Counted from the first letter of the stretch, positions 8,489 through 16,456 are shown. The stretch: 35,436 nt of DNA from CALMEC01 sp964393105 (GCA_964393105.1 CAYMSM010000033.1:1-35436), one strand, 5' to 3'. Notes: generated by a model not told the origin, from the sequence alone. Made by a program: numbers and translations.

Positions 8489-9496
8489 TTACAGCCAGCC
8501 TCGGGTGACCAGTGACTCGGCGATCTGAACCGCATTGGTCGCGGCGCCTTTGCGGAGGTTGTCGCTGACGAGCCACATTGCGATGCCCCGTGGATGTGAG
8601 CTGTCCTCACGGATGCGACCCACGAACACCTCATCGCGCCCCGTCGCCTCGCGCGCCAGCGGGTAGCGATTGTGGGCGGGGTCGTCCACCAGGGCGATGC
8701 CTGGGGCGCCCATCAAGAGCTCGCGCACGTGTTGCGGGCTGATCTTCTCGCTGGTCTCGATGTGGATCGCCTCGGAGTGCGCCTGGATGACCGGCACCCG
8801 CACGCACGTGGCGCTGATCGCGAGGTCGGGCTGACCGAGCATCTTGCGCGTCTCGGCGGCGACCTTGCGCTCCTCGCCCGTGTAACCGGACTCGTCGAAC
8901 ACGTCGATGTGCGGGATCACGTTGAACGCGATCGGGTGCGGATACACGGACGGCTCCGGCTCGTTGCCTGAGAGGTACCCGCGCACCTGGGCCATCAGCT
9001 CCTCGATGGCGGCGGTGCCGGTGCCGCTGACCGACTGGTAGCTCGAAACGATGACCCGGTCCAGCCCGACCGCGTCGGCGATCGGCTTGAGCGCGACCAC
9101 GAGCGGCGCTGCGACACAGTTGGGGTTGGCGATGATGCCGTTGTGGCCCTGGATGTCGGCCTCGTTGACCTCTGGCACCACGAGCGGGACGTTGGGGTCC
9201 ATGCGAAACGCCGACGAGTTGTCGATCACCACGGCGCCTGCTTCGACCGCCGCAGGGGCAAAGGTCCGGGAGCGGTCACCGCCCGCCGAGAACAACGCGA
9301 TGTCAATGCCCTCGAACGCGTTCTCGGTGAGCGTCTCGACGAACACCGGCTTGCCCAGATAGTCGAGTTGGCGACCCGCGCTGCGTGCGGACGCAAGCGG
9401 ACGAAGCTCCGTCACCGGAAAGCCGCGTTCTTCGAGTACACGCAACATCGTGCCCCCGACCGCACCGGTCGCGCCGACGACCGCGACCCTAAACAT
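8489..9496 (-). CDS. asd: Aspartate-semialdehyde dehydrogenase
   Basis: A 335-residue enzyme that reduces aspartyl-4-phosphate to aspartate-4-semialdehyde with NADPH, the branch point to lysine/DAP, threonine and methionine. The NADP-binding loop GATGAVGG is at residues 8-15, the active cysteine is Cys127 in NPNC, and QSVSGTG and a His-containing HSEAIHIE block follow as in the family. I chose the ATG at 9496 because the protein then begins MFRVAVVGATG, the usual family start; the longer reading adds 13 atypical residues. It overlaps the lysC stop by 8 bp, so the pair forms a coupled lysC-asd unit, the common actinobacterial arrangement. Confidence 0.97.
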   Translation of the reverse strand: MFRVAVVGATGAVGGTMLRVLEERGFPVTELRPLASARSAGRQLDYLGKPVFVETLTENAFEGIDIALFSAGGDRSRTFAPAAVEAGAVVIDNSSAFRMDPNVPLVVPEVNEADIQGHNGIIANPNCVAAPLVVALKPIADAVGLDRVIVSSYQSVSGTGTAAIEELMAQVRGYLSGNEPEPSVYPHPIAFNVIPHIDVFDESGYTGEERKVAAETRKMLGQPDLAISATCVRVPVIQAHSEAIHIETSEKISPQHVRELLMGAPGIALVDDPAHNRYPLAREATGRDEVFVGRIREDSSHPRGIAMWLVSDNLRKGAATNAVQIAESLVTRGWL

Positions 9497-10715
9497 TGGC
9501 CCTCCGCTCTGCCTCGCCACCCAGATCGAACGCATCGTGCAGCGCGCGGACCGCCCGCTCGACCTCGCGCCGATCGATGACGACCGTGATGCGGATCGTC
9601 GAGGTGTCGATCATCTGGATGTTGATGCCCTCGGACGAGAGCACCCGGAACATCTTGGCCGCGACCCCCGGCTCGGACTTCATCCCCGCGCCGACGAGCG
9701 TGACCTTGCCAATCTGGTCGTCGGTCAGCAGGTCCGCATACTCCAGCGATCCGGCGAGGCCACGCAGGACCTCCTCGGCCTTTCGCAATTCGGTCAGCGG
9801 GACGGTGAACGACACGTCGGTGTGGCCCTGGTGGCTGACGTTCTGGATGATCGTGTCGACGTTGATCATCGCGTCGGCCAGCGCCGTGAAGATCGTTCCT
9901 GCGACGCCCGGACTGTCGGCGACACCCGCGAGCGTGATTTTGGCCTCGTCGCTCTTGTGGGCGATGGCGGACACGATGGCCTTCTCCATTGCGTGTGTCT
10001 CCTCGGTGATCCATGTGCCCTCGTCGGGCACGAACGACGATCGAACGTGTACGGGCACGTTGTGGTTGCGGGCGAACTCGACGGACCGAAGGGCCAGGAC
10101 CTTCGATCCGTTCGCAGCGGCTTCGAGCATCTCCTCGTGGCTGACGAGCGGCAGCTTGCGGGCATCGGGCACGATACGCGGGTCGGCGGTGAACACGCCC
10201 GTGACGTCGGTGTAGATCTCACAGACCTCGGCGCCCAAGGCGGCGGCCAACGCGACCGCAGTCGTGTCGCTGCCTCCACGCCCCAGCGTCGTGACGTCAC
10301 GTTCGGTGGAGACTCCCTGGAACCCAGCAACCAGCACGATGTGGTCCTCGGCGATCGCCGCGCGCAACCGGTCGCCTTTGATCTCGACGATCTTGGCCTT
10401 GGTGTGGGCAGTGTCGGTGACGATACCCGCCTGTGAGCCAGTGAACGAGATGGCCTCGTGCCCGAGATCCTGGAGCGCCATCGCCATCAGTGCACACGAG
10501 ATGCGCTCGCCGGTGGAGAGCAGCATGTCCATCTCACGTGGGTCGGGCTGATGGGAGATCTCCTGCGCCATCGCCGCGAGCCCGTCGGTGGTCTTGCCCC
10601 GGGCCGACAGCACGGCGACGACCTCGTCGCCACCCTCCTTCGCCTCGGCGATCCGCCGGGCGACGTTCTTGATCTTGTCGGCGTCGGCGACGGAGCTTCC
10701 GCCGAACTTCATCAC
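9489..10715 (-). CDS. lysC: Aspartate kinase
   Basis: A 408-residue enzyme that phosphorylates aspartate, the first committed step to lysine, threonine and methionine. The N-terminal kinase domain starts with KFGGSSV and includes STGERIS and GRGGSDTTAVALAAAL. Two ACT domains form the C-terminal 160 residues (beginning near ITLAGVADSPG and again at VTLVGAGM), where lysine and/or threonine feedback normally acts. The start is uncertain. The annotated GTG at 10715 and ATG at 10712 lie 17 and 20 nt from the only good ribosome site, GAGGAGG (10733-10739). The codon that aligns with the usual MALxVxKFGG start is ATC at 10727, only 5 nt from it; CTG at 10721 is another option. It precedes asd with an 8-bp overlap. 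Confidence 0.96.
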   Translation of the reverse strand: MMKFGGSSVADADKIKNVARRIAEAKEGGDEVVAVLSARGKTTDGLAAMAQEISHQPDPREMDMLLSTGERISCALMAMALQDLGHEAISFTGSQAGIVTDTAHTKAKIVEIKGDRLRAAIAEDHIVLVAGFQGVSTERDVTTLGRGGSDTTAVALAAALGAEVCEIYTDVTGVFTADPRIVPDARKLPLVSHEEMLEAAANGSKVLALRSVEFARNHNVPVHVRSSFVPDEGTWITEETHAMEKAIVSAIAHKSDEAKITLAGVADSPGVAGTIFTALADAMINVDTIIQNVSHQGHTDVSFTVPLTELRKAEEVLRGLAGSLEYADLLTDDQIGKVTLVGAGMKSEPGVAAKMFRVLSSEGINIQMIDTSTIRITVVIDRREVERAVRALHDAFDLGGEAERRANV

Positions 10716-10823
10716 ACGCAGGGCGATCGGGTCCTCCTCGAGGCAGGGTCGGGGAATTGTAGCGAGCGGCCTTCGCGGTTCTGTTCGGGCACGCTTGCGG
10801 CGGTCGTTGGATGTGTGATCGCG

Positions 10824-11156
10824 CTAGCCGCCCGGTAGGTGCCGGCGCAGACGGCGTGCCGCCCGGCGTGCCTCGGTGTCGAGGTTGCCCAGCAGGCCGC
10901 CCGACCCGGGCAGCTCCGCCACCGCGGCGCTGTCGATCTCGAGATCGACCTGCCGGCGGGTCATGGATCCCACCTCGGGTGCGTCCACGAAACACTTGCC
11001 GTCGTCGGTCTGGATGACGAGGCCGTCGAAGATCCGCTCCCGCACGTGGTGCTGCACCTTGTGGACCTTTCCGACGGTCACCCCGTCGTTCGCGACCACC
11101 GGGGTGCCCCTGGGCAGTGCCAGGTACCCGACTGGTTCGTCCAGATCCTCGCTCAA
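10824..11156 (-). CDS. PRC-barrel-like small protein downstream of recR
   Basis: About 110 residues. The core GTPVVANDGVTVGKVHKV, then DGLVIQTDDGKCFVDAPEV, reads like a PRC-barrel or DUF2171-type beta domain, a fold that often binds partner proteins or RNA. The C-terminus is helical and basic, ending in an arginine-rich stretch. I set the start at TTG 11156, which overlaps the recR TGA stop by two bases and has AGGGAG 5 nt upstream inside recR. The longer reading frame to 11504 is antisense-like, arginine-rich and inside recR. Its fixed position between recR and lysC suggests co-transcription, but its job is unknown. Confidence 0.75.
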   Translation of the reverse strand: MSEDLDEPVGYLALPRGTPVVANDGVTVGKVHKVQHHVRERIFDGLVIQTDDGKCFVDAPEVGSMTRRQVDLEIDSAAVAELPGSGGLLGNLDTEARRAARRLRRHLPGG

Positions 11157-11755
11157 CTCATCTCCCTTCTGCCGAGGAACGCCCTCCCCAATGTCAGCTC
11201 GTCGGCGTGCTCCAGGTCCGCACCGACCGGCAGACCGCTGGCCAGCCGCGTCACCCGAACCGTGCCACGGACTAAGTCCGCCAGGTACAACGCCGTCGCC
11301 TCGCCCGACATCGTCGGGTTCGTCGCGATGACAAGCTCCTGCACTCCGTCGCGCTCGATTCGGGCGACCAGATCGTCCAGACGCAGGTCCTCGGGGTCGA
11401 CGCCGTCGATCGGTGACAGCGCTCCTCCCAGCACGTGGTAGCGGCCACGGTACTCGTGCGTGCGCTCGATCGGGACGATCGCCGACGGCTCCTCCACCGC
11501 GCACAGCAGCGTGGGGTCACGTCGCGGATCGAGGCAGATCGTGCACCGCTCGTCCTCCGCATAGCCGAAGCATTCGGCGCAGGGCCGCAGCCGCTCCTTG
11601 ACCTCGACCAGTGCCTCGGCCAGCGCATGCGCCCGCTCGGGCGGGGTCTTCATCACGTGGAAGGCCAGACGCTCGGCCGACCGGGGGCCGAGCCCCGGTA
11701 GGCGGGCGAGCTCCGAGACCAGCCGCTCGACCGACGAGGGGAGGATCGACGACAC
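11153..11755 (-). CDS. recR: Recombination mediator RecR
   Basis: A 200-residue protein that works with RecO and RecF to load RecA onto gapped single-stranded DNA. It has an N-terminal helix-hairpin-helix (LPGLGPRSAERLAFH), a zinc finger with Cys59, 62, 71 and 74 (CAECFGYAEDERCTIC), a Toprim domain (IVPIERTHEYRGRYHVLGGALSPIDG, with VIATNPTMSGEATALYL) and the usual C-terminal end with LASGLPVGADLEHADELTLGRAF. Length and motif order match the family exactly. The start is GTG at 11755. It lies 41 nt downstream of ybaB in the dnaX-ybaB-recR operon and overlaps the PRC-like gene. Confidence 0.98.
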   Translation of the reverse strand: MSSILPSSVERLVSELARLPGLGPRSAERLAFHVMKTPPERAHALAEALVEVKERLRPCAECFGYAEDERCTICLDPRRDPTLLCAVEEPSAIVPIERTHEYRGRYHVLGGALSPIDGVDPEDLRLDDLVARIERDGVQELVIATNPTMSGEATALYLADLVRGTVRVTRLASGLPVGADLEHADELTLGRAFLGRREMS

Positions 11756-11796
11756 TAGATCCCCGCCTTGGGGGTTCGTTGACAGCGGGGCACTTG

Positions 11797-12111
11797 CTAC
11801 AGCCCGGGAATGCCCAGGTTGCCGAGCGCTCCGGCCACCGACCCGAGCCGGCTGTTCGCCAACTCCTGCGCCTTCCGCATCGCCTCGTTGGTGGCAGCGA
11901 CGATCGTGTCTTGCAACAGCTCGACGTCATCCATGGCGGCCGGATCGATCACGACGTCCATGACCTCGAGACCGCCCGAGATCGTCACGGTCACGGCGCC
12001 GCCACCGGCCGACGCGCGGACGGTCTCGCTGGCGAGCTCCTCCTGGGCGCGCTGCATGTCCTCCTGCAGCTTCTGCATCTGACGCATCATCTTGGCGGGG
12101 TTCTGTCCCAT
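11797..12111 (-). CDS. ybaB: YbaB/EbfC nucleoid-associated protein
   Basis: A 104-residue DNA-binding protein of the YbaB/EbfC family, which forms tweezer-like dimers and affects nucleoid structure. It shows the expected N-terminal helix MMRQMQKLQEDMQRAQEELA, the beta core VTVTISGGLEVMDVVIDPA and the C-terminal helix LLQDTIVAATNEAMRKAQELA. The ATG start shares one base with the dnaX stop (TGATG), so translation is coupled. Its place between dnaX and recR is conserved across many bacteria. Confidence 0.97.
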   Translation of the reverse strand: MGQNPAKMMRQMQKLQEDMQRAQEELASETVRASAGGGAVTVTISGGLEVMDVVIDPAAMDDVELLQDTIVAATNEAMRKAQELANSRLGSVAGALGNLGIPGL

Positions 12112-13766
12112 CAGTGCGGCTCCTCGGTCGCGTTGAACGTGCGTTTGAGCTCCTCCATCAGCGCAGCGTGATCGAGCGTCGGTTGTGGTTCGGTCGTCGT
12201 CGCGCCGACCTGCGGCGGCACCTCCACAAAGCGCACCGAGAACGCGCGTCCTGCGAAGCTCGAGAGCGCACCTTCGATCAGCGCCCGCTCGTCGGGTTGA
12301 TCCAGCAGGCGCATGAACACCCCGTTGACCGCGATCGCGACCCGTTCGTCGGCGACCTCGACGACCTCGGACCCCAGCAGAAAGCCGTGGACGCGGGCGT
12401 GTTGCTGCTCGATCTCGGCGACGACCTGCGGCCAGACCCGGGCGACATGCTCCAGGTCGGCCACGATCGGCTCGCGCGGGCGGGGCGGCGGGGTCGGCTC
12501 GACGTCGGCGGGCGGTGGCGGCGGCTCCGGCAGGTCAGGCGTCTCGTCCGGCACTTGCCTGAGAGCAGGCGCCGGGGGAGCGCCGGCGGGCGCGTGCCCA
12601 AGCTCAAGCGCCTCGACCCGTCCAGCGAGGGCCTGGACGCTTGCGTCGAGCGCCGGGTGTGCGAGCTTCGCGGCGACGAGCTCCAGCTGGATCCGCGGGT
12701 CGGCCTGGCCGTGGCGGATGCGCACCTGTGCGTCAGCGATCAGATCGAGGCCGCGAACGACCCGCGCCGCTGGAAGCTGGTTGGCCTGCGCGCGGAGCCG
12801 ATCGAGCTCCTCGGGCGAGTAGGCCCAGTCCTCACGCGGGTGGGCGCCCTGCTGGAGCAGGCACAGGTAGCGCAGGTGGGTGACGAGCCCGCGGATGAGC
12901 TGCTCGGGATCGGCACCCCGATCGAGCGTCGCTTCGAGCTGCTCGAACGCACCGGCGGCGTCCCCGGCCGCCAGATGGTCGGCGAGCTCGAAGATCTCCT
13001 CGCGCTCGACCGCTCCGAAGAGCTCCAGGACATCCCCGACCTGGACAGCGCCTCCCCCGAACGTCGCGAGCTGGTCGAGCAGGCCAAGCGCATCGCGGTA
13101 GCTGCCATCGGCGGCGCGTGCGACAAGGTCGAGCGCCTCGTGTGACGTGGAGAAGGCCTCGTTCCGCGCAACGCGCTCGAGGACCCGCATCAGGTTCGCG
13201 ACCCCGGGCTTGCGCAGTGCGTAGTGCTGCAGGCGCGACCGGATCGTCGGCAGGATGTCCCACGGGTGCGTGGTGCAGAGGATCACGACCAGGTGCGGTG
13301 GAGGCTCCTCCAGCGTCTTGAGCAGCGCACTCGCCGCCCCCTCCTGGATCTGGTGGGCCTCGTCCATGATCGTGATCCGGTACCGCGACGTGACCGGCGC
13401 GTAGCGCACCGTCTCGAGCCAGTCACGCATCTCGTCGATCCGGCGGGCGCTGGACGCGGCATCGACCTCATGCACGTCGAGCCAGTCGTCATGGCCGATC
13501 CGCCGGCACGAATCGCACTCCAGGCACGGCGTCGCCGTCGGAGCCGGAAAGCTCAGGCAGTTGAGGCAGCGCGCGAGGATCCGTGCGGTCGTCGTCTTGC
13601 CCGTGCCACGCGGCCCCGAGAACAGGTAGCCCAGGGCCGGACGGCCGGACGTCAGCGCGTTGCCGAGCGCGCGTGCCACATGCTCCTGGCCGACCAGGTC
13701 GTCGAACCGCTCCGGGCGGTAGCGGTTGTAGAGGCTGCCGCGAGGCTCCTGGGGTGCGTCAGTCAC
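12111..13766 (-). CDS. dnaX: DNA polymerase III subunit gamma/tau
   Basis: A 551-residue AAA+ clamp-loader subunit that drives loading of the beta clamp. Visible parts are the RFC-type start YRPERFDDLVGQEHV, Walker A GPRGTGKT (51-58), zinc-binding cysteines 70, 81, 84 and 87, Walker B with DEAH (IMDEAHQ) and the sensor-1 region VVILCTTHPWDILPTIRSR. After about residue 370 a proline-rich linker (EPPPPPADVEPTPPPRPREP) leads to a C-terminal domain of the tau type. The start is GTG at 13766, only 25 nt from the 3' end of the SRP RNA gene, with no good ribosome site. An ATG two bases upstream runs straight into a stop. I saw no A-run that would support programmed frameshifting to make gamma. Confidence 0.97.
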   Translation of the reverse strand: MTDAPQEPRGSLYNRYRPERFDDLVGQEHVARALGNALTSGRPALGYLFSGPRGTGKTTTARILARCLNCLSFPAPTATPCLECDSCRRIGHDDWLDVHEVDAASSARRIDEMRDWLETVRYAPVTSRYRITIMDEAHQIQEGAASALLKTLEEPPPHLVVILCTTHPWDILPTIRSRLQHYALRKPGVANLMRVLERVARNEAFSTSHEALDLVARAADGSYRDALGLLDQLATFGGGAVQVGDVLELFGAVEREEIFELADHLAAGDAAGAFEQLEATLDRGADPEQLIRGLVTHLRYLCLLQQGAHPREDWAYSPEELDRLRAQANQLPAARVVRGLDLIADAQVRIRHGQADPRIQLELVAAKLAHPALDASVQALAGRVEALELGHAPAGAPPAPALRQVPDETPDLPEPPPPPADVEPTPPPRPREPIVADLEHVARVWPQVVAEIEQQHARVHGFLLGSEVVEVADERVAIAVNGVFMRLLDQPDERALIEGALSSFAGRAFSVRFVEVPPQVGATTTEPQPTLDHAALMEELKRTFNATEEPH

Positions 13767-13791
13767 ATGTCTCGTTCGGGTATGAGGTCAA

Positions 13792-13930
13792 CGGGCGCCG
13801 GGCGAGCGCTTCGGCGAGGTGACCCCATTGCGCCTGAGTGGATCCACTTAAGGCTGCTTCCTCTCGGACCTGACCTGGTTCGCAGTCACCCACCGAATGG
13901 GACCTCGCCGAAGCGCTCGCCCGGCTCCCG
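13792..13930 (-). ncRNA. ffs: Bacterial SRP RNA (4.5S-type)
   Basis: A hairpin RNA of about 139 nt that binds Ffh to form the signal recognition particle for co-translational membrane targeting. The two ends, 13792-13820 and 13902-13930, pair over 29 bp with a single mismatch. The apical domain is unmistakable on the minus strand: CCAGGTCAGGTCC, a tetraloop, then GGAAGCAGCC, as in E. coli 4.5S RNA. The tetraloop (13862-13865) is GAGA rather than GGAA, still of GNRA type. No Alu domain is seen, so it is the short form. It sits directly before dnaX, a known neighbourhood. The exact ends are inferred from pairing. Confidence 0.93.
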
Positions 13931-13964
13931 ACCCGAGAATAGCCCGTCGCGACCGGTCGCGTGG

Positions 13965-14228
13965 TCAGCGGCGGCGGAAGCGCGGCGAAACGCGCTCGCC
14001 GCTCTTCCTTGCTCCGAGCGCGCCGAAGACTCCCGCGATGCCGCCTCCGATCATCGCCATCGAGAGCGCGATGTACAACCACCCGCGTACGCCGCCGGTG
14101 TTCTGTCCGAACGCGGTGGTGAGCGCCCACATGAGCGTACCCCACGCGAACCCCAGCACGACGCCGAGCATGAGCGTCATCCAACGGGATCCCGGGCGGC
14201 GTGGCGAGTCGGACTGGCGAGAGGTCAT
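13965..14228 (-). CDS. Small two-TM membrane protein
   Basis: An 87-residue protein of unknown function. A basic N-terminus (MTSRQSDSPRRPGSR) is followed by two hydrophobic segments at about residues 17-38 and 50-72, with a glycine-rich second segment (MIGGGIAGVFGALGA) and a basic tail. The ATG at 14228 is chosen because the upstream part of the frame runs through the tRNA-Val gene. It lies between that tRNA and the SRP RNA on the same strand. No family assignment is possible by eye. Confidence 0.65.
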   Translation of the reverse strand: MTSRQSDSPRRPGSRWMTLMLGVVLGFAWGTLMWALTTAFGQNTGGVRGWLYIALSMAMIGGGIAGVFGALGARKSGERVSPRFRRR

Positions 14229-14279
14229 GGTGCGAGTGTATCCGGATCGTGCGACGTCAAAAGGCGGGCGCGTCGGGAA

Positions 14280-14351
14280 TGGGCAGTACTGGGATTGAAC
14301 CAGTGACCTCCCGCGTGTGAGGCGGGCGCTCTCCCGCTGAGCTAACTGCCC
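14280..14351 (-). tRNA. tRNA-Val (anticodon CAC)
   Basis: A 72-nt cloverleaf on the minus strand. The acceptor GGGCAGT pairs with ACTGCCC and the discriminator is A (14280). The anticodon stem CCCGC/GCGGG holds the loop CTCACAC with anticodon CAC, and the T-arm loop is TTCAATC. No CCA is encoded directly after the discriminator. Confidence 0.96.
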
Positions 14352-14681
14352 GAAGGCAACGCAGGATACCACCGGCCGAAGCACCACCTGCACCCGACCT
14401 CGTGAGCACCCGGCGCGTACGCCAGCCTGTCGAATAACGCGCAGCTTGCAAGGATCTCCGCCTGTGCGCCGTGGGCGATCAACGGGCCTAGCGCGACTGA
14501 AGTTGAACCTGAACCCGCCCGTGGCCGGAGCCACATGCTAGGCGCGCCCCGCTGACCCAGAGCGATCACCAGGCGACGCAGACGGGCGGCGCCGCCCTCC
14601 GGGGCACGCCGCCCGCGTGATCGGTCGATGACCTCGCGCGGGTGGCGTCGAGCCCGCGCCCCGTCGCGGCGTCCGGTGCGG
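14352..14681. other. Intergenic stretch between tRNA-Val and ABM gene
   Basis: No credible gene. A GC-rich hairpin, CGGGCGGCG (14583-14591) pairing with CGCCGCCCG (14607-14615), lies about 70 nt past the stop of the leftward monooxygenase gene and may end its transcript, although no T-run follows. The rest shows nothing I can assign. Confidence 0.45.
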
Positions 14682-14975
14682 CTACGCGGGCCGGCTGACG
14701 ACCGTGGCCCGGAAGGGGGCGGCCAGCAGCTCGAGCATCGGCGCCATCAGCTCCGCCGCCGCCGGGTTCTGGAAGAGCGCGTCCCGCGCCTCGGCCGACT
14801 CCCAGTCGGCGATCTCGACCAGCGTGTCGGGGTCTCCGAGCACCTCGTACAGCTCGCCGCCGAGGTAGCCCGGCATGCTCGGTCCCTGAGTCGCGACGAT
14901 CCCCTCGATCAGGCTCCTGAGCTCGTCCCGCCGCCCCGGCTTCGCCTGCAGTTCCACGATCACCCTGATGGGCAT
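14682..14975 (-). CDS. ABM-domain (putative quinol monooxygenase) protein
   Basis: A 97-residue protein of the antibiotic biosynthesis monooxygenase (ABM) family, small dimeric alpha-beta barrels that oxidise quinols or polyketides without cofactors, or handle haem. Typical features are the first strand IRVIVELQAKPGRRDELRSLIEGI, the middle GYLGGELYEVLGDPDTLVEIADWES and the helix RDALFQNPAAAELMAPMLELL, followed by a final strand. The ATG at 14975 has a strong GGGAGGGG ribosome site 4-5 nt upstream. It stands alone, so the substrate is unknown. Confidence 0.85.
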   Translation of the reverse strand: MPIRVIVELQAKPGRRDELRSLIEGIVATQGPSMPGYLGGELYEVLGDPDTLVEIADWESAEARDALFQNPAAAELMAPMLELLAAPFRATVVSRPA

Positions 14976-15109
14976 GTTGCCCCTCCCGTCGTCTCGGCTG
15001 CACGCCTGTGATCCGGTCCGCCCGGCCAGTCTAGAGCACCCTCTTCCTCACGGGTGGTCCCGTCCGCGCGGCGGTCGGGTCCTCTCCGCGCGCGGGCACA
15101 GGGGCCGAA

Positions 15110-15198
15110 CGGAGAGGGGGGGATTTGAACCCCCGTCGGACCGAAAGGCCCGAAACGGTTTTCGAGACCGCCGCATTCGACCGCTCTGCCACCTCTCC
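15110..15198 (-). tRNA. tRNA-Ser (anticodon CGA)
   Basis: An 89-nt class II tRNA on the minus strand. The acceptor GGAGAGG pairs with CCTCTCC and the discriminator is G. The anticodon loop CTCGAAA reads CGA, with a long variable arm and a T-loop TTCAAAT. It decodes UCG. Confidence 0.96.
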
Positions 15199-15351
15199 GC
15201 GGGCGAATCTAGCAGAGGCCTTCGAGCGGTCGTCCCGGCCGTGACGCTCGACAGCGCGCCCATACCTGGAGCCGTCGGCGACCCCGCACGAAGGCCGTCT
15301 CGTGAGCCAGCGCGGGCCGCCGGCCGCCACCGGTCCGGTACGATCGGACGT

Positions 15352-15440
15352 GGAGAGGTGTCCGAGTGGTCTAAGGAGCGCGACTGGAAATCGCGTAGGC
15401 GGGTTCTCTCGCCTCGGGGGTTCAAATCCCCCTCTCTCCG
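15352..15440 (+). tRNA. tRNA-Ser (anticodon GGA)
   Basis: An 89-nt class II tRNA on the plus strand. The acceptor GGAGAGG pairs with CTCTCC plus one G-T wobble at the seventh pair, and the discriminator is G (15440). The anticodon stem CGCGA/TCGCG holds the loop CTGGAAA with anticodon GGA. It has a long variable arm with a TTCTCTC loop and a standard T-arm. It decodes UCC and UCU. Confidence 0.96.
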
Positions 15441-15441
15441 C

Positions 15442-15831
15442 TCAGGGTCCGCTTGACGATCGGGCGTCCGCGTTGCGGGCGTCCGGTGATGTGATCCGCG
15501 CGGCGACGAGTCGCCATCCGACGAGCAGCGCGGTGATCGTCACGAACGCGACCACGACGAACGCCGGCGCCAGGCCACGGCCGAACGCCGTCCCCCGCAA
15601 CACCAGGCCCAGGGCCACCCCGACGACGGCAACGAGCGCACCGCGGCGGACGCTCAGTGGCGCTCGATCCAGCCGGACCACGATCGCTGCGACCGCGTAC
15701 CCGATCAGGAACGGCGCGGCGACCGTCAGCGCCCCTGTCACTGCCGTCCCCTCGTCGTGGCTGCGGCGACCGATGACGGCGAACACGGTGATCAGGAGAA
15801 GGTCGATGATGGCTGGGGCGAGGCGGAGCAT
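15442..15831 (-). CDS. DUF3054-type membrane protein
   Basis: A 129-residue membrane protein with four hydrophobic segments and the family-like opening MLRLAPAIIDLLLITVFAVIGRRSHDEG, characteristic of DUF3054, a family found mainly in Actinobacteria and haloarchaea with no known role. The short polar tail DARNADARSSSGP ends one base from the tRNA-Ser(GGA) gene on the other strand. The ATG at 15831 is chosen because the longer frame is antisense to tadA. Confidence 0.8.
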   Translation of the reverse strand: MLRLAPAIIDLLLITVFAVIGRRSHDEGTAVTGALTVAAPFLIGYAVAAIVVRLDRAPLSVRRGALVAVVGVALGLVLRGTAFGRGLAPAFVVVAFVTITALLVGWRLVAARITSPDARNADARSSSGP

Positions 15832-15872
15832 GCCCTGATCGTAGGGATTGTCGCTCAGCCGGCGACGCCGGC

Positions 15873-16325
15873 TCAGCGCCGCTCGTCGAAGAAGCGTTGC
15901 ATCACCGACAGCGACTCCCGGGCCAGCACCCCGCCGGTGACCTCGACCCGGTGGATCAGGCGCGGGTTGCGCAGCAGATCGACGACGGACCCGGCGGCCC
16001 CGACCTTCATGTCCGGGGCGCCGAAGACCACCCGCGCGACCCGGGCCTGCTGGATCGCGCCCGCGCACATCGGGCATGGCTCCAGCGTGCAGTACAGGAC
16101 GGTGCCGAGTAGGCGCCAGCCACGCAACGTCAGTGCCGCCTCGCGCAGCGCCAGGCACTCGGCATGTGCGGTCGGATCACCGCGCAGCTCACGTTCGTTG
16201 CCGGCGGCGCCGATGACCTGACCGTCGCGGACGACCACCGCGCCGACGGGTACGTCGTCGTGCTCACCGGCGGCAACGGCGTGGTCCAGCGCCAGGCGCA
16301 TGAAGTGCTCGTCACGTGGAAACAC
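15873..16325 (-). CDS. tadA: tRNA-specific adenosine deaminase TadA
   Basis: A 150-residue zinc enzyme that converts A34 to inosine in tRNA-Arg(ACG), needed to read CGU, CGC and CGA codons. The zinc and catalytic motif HAE is at residues 54-56 (PTAHAECLAL) and the second zinc motif PCPMC at 83-87. The N-terminal DEHFMRLALDHA and the C-terminal SLSVMQRFFDERR are typical. The start is GTG at 16325; another in-frame GTG at 16334 would add three residues, and no clear ribosome site decides between them. A tRNA-Arg(ACG) 3' half, its expected substrate gene, is at 33477-33518. Confidence 0.95.
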   Translation of the reverse strand: MFPRDEHFMRLALDHAVAAGEHDDVPVGAVVVRDGQVIGAAGNERELRGDPTAHAECLALREAALTLRGWRLLGTVLYCTLEPCPMCAGAIQQARVARVVFGAPDMKVGAAGSVVDLLRNPRLIHRVEVTGGVLARESLSVMQRFFDERR

Positions 16326-16456
16326 GCGGGCCACGCTGGCGAGTCTACGTCTGGACGCATTCACACGAGCGGGTGCTCCCGGACAAGCGAGTGGTCCGAC
16401 ACCGAAGGCCGATGGCGTTCCGGCGGCTGCGACGCCTCGCAATGCGGTGTCCTCGG

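Noticed and set aside
12111..13766. Programmed frameshift in dnaX to make a short gamma form
   Set aside because: I saw no A-run slippery site or supporting stem in the region where it would be needed.
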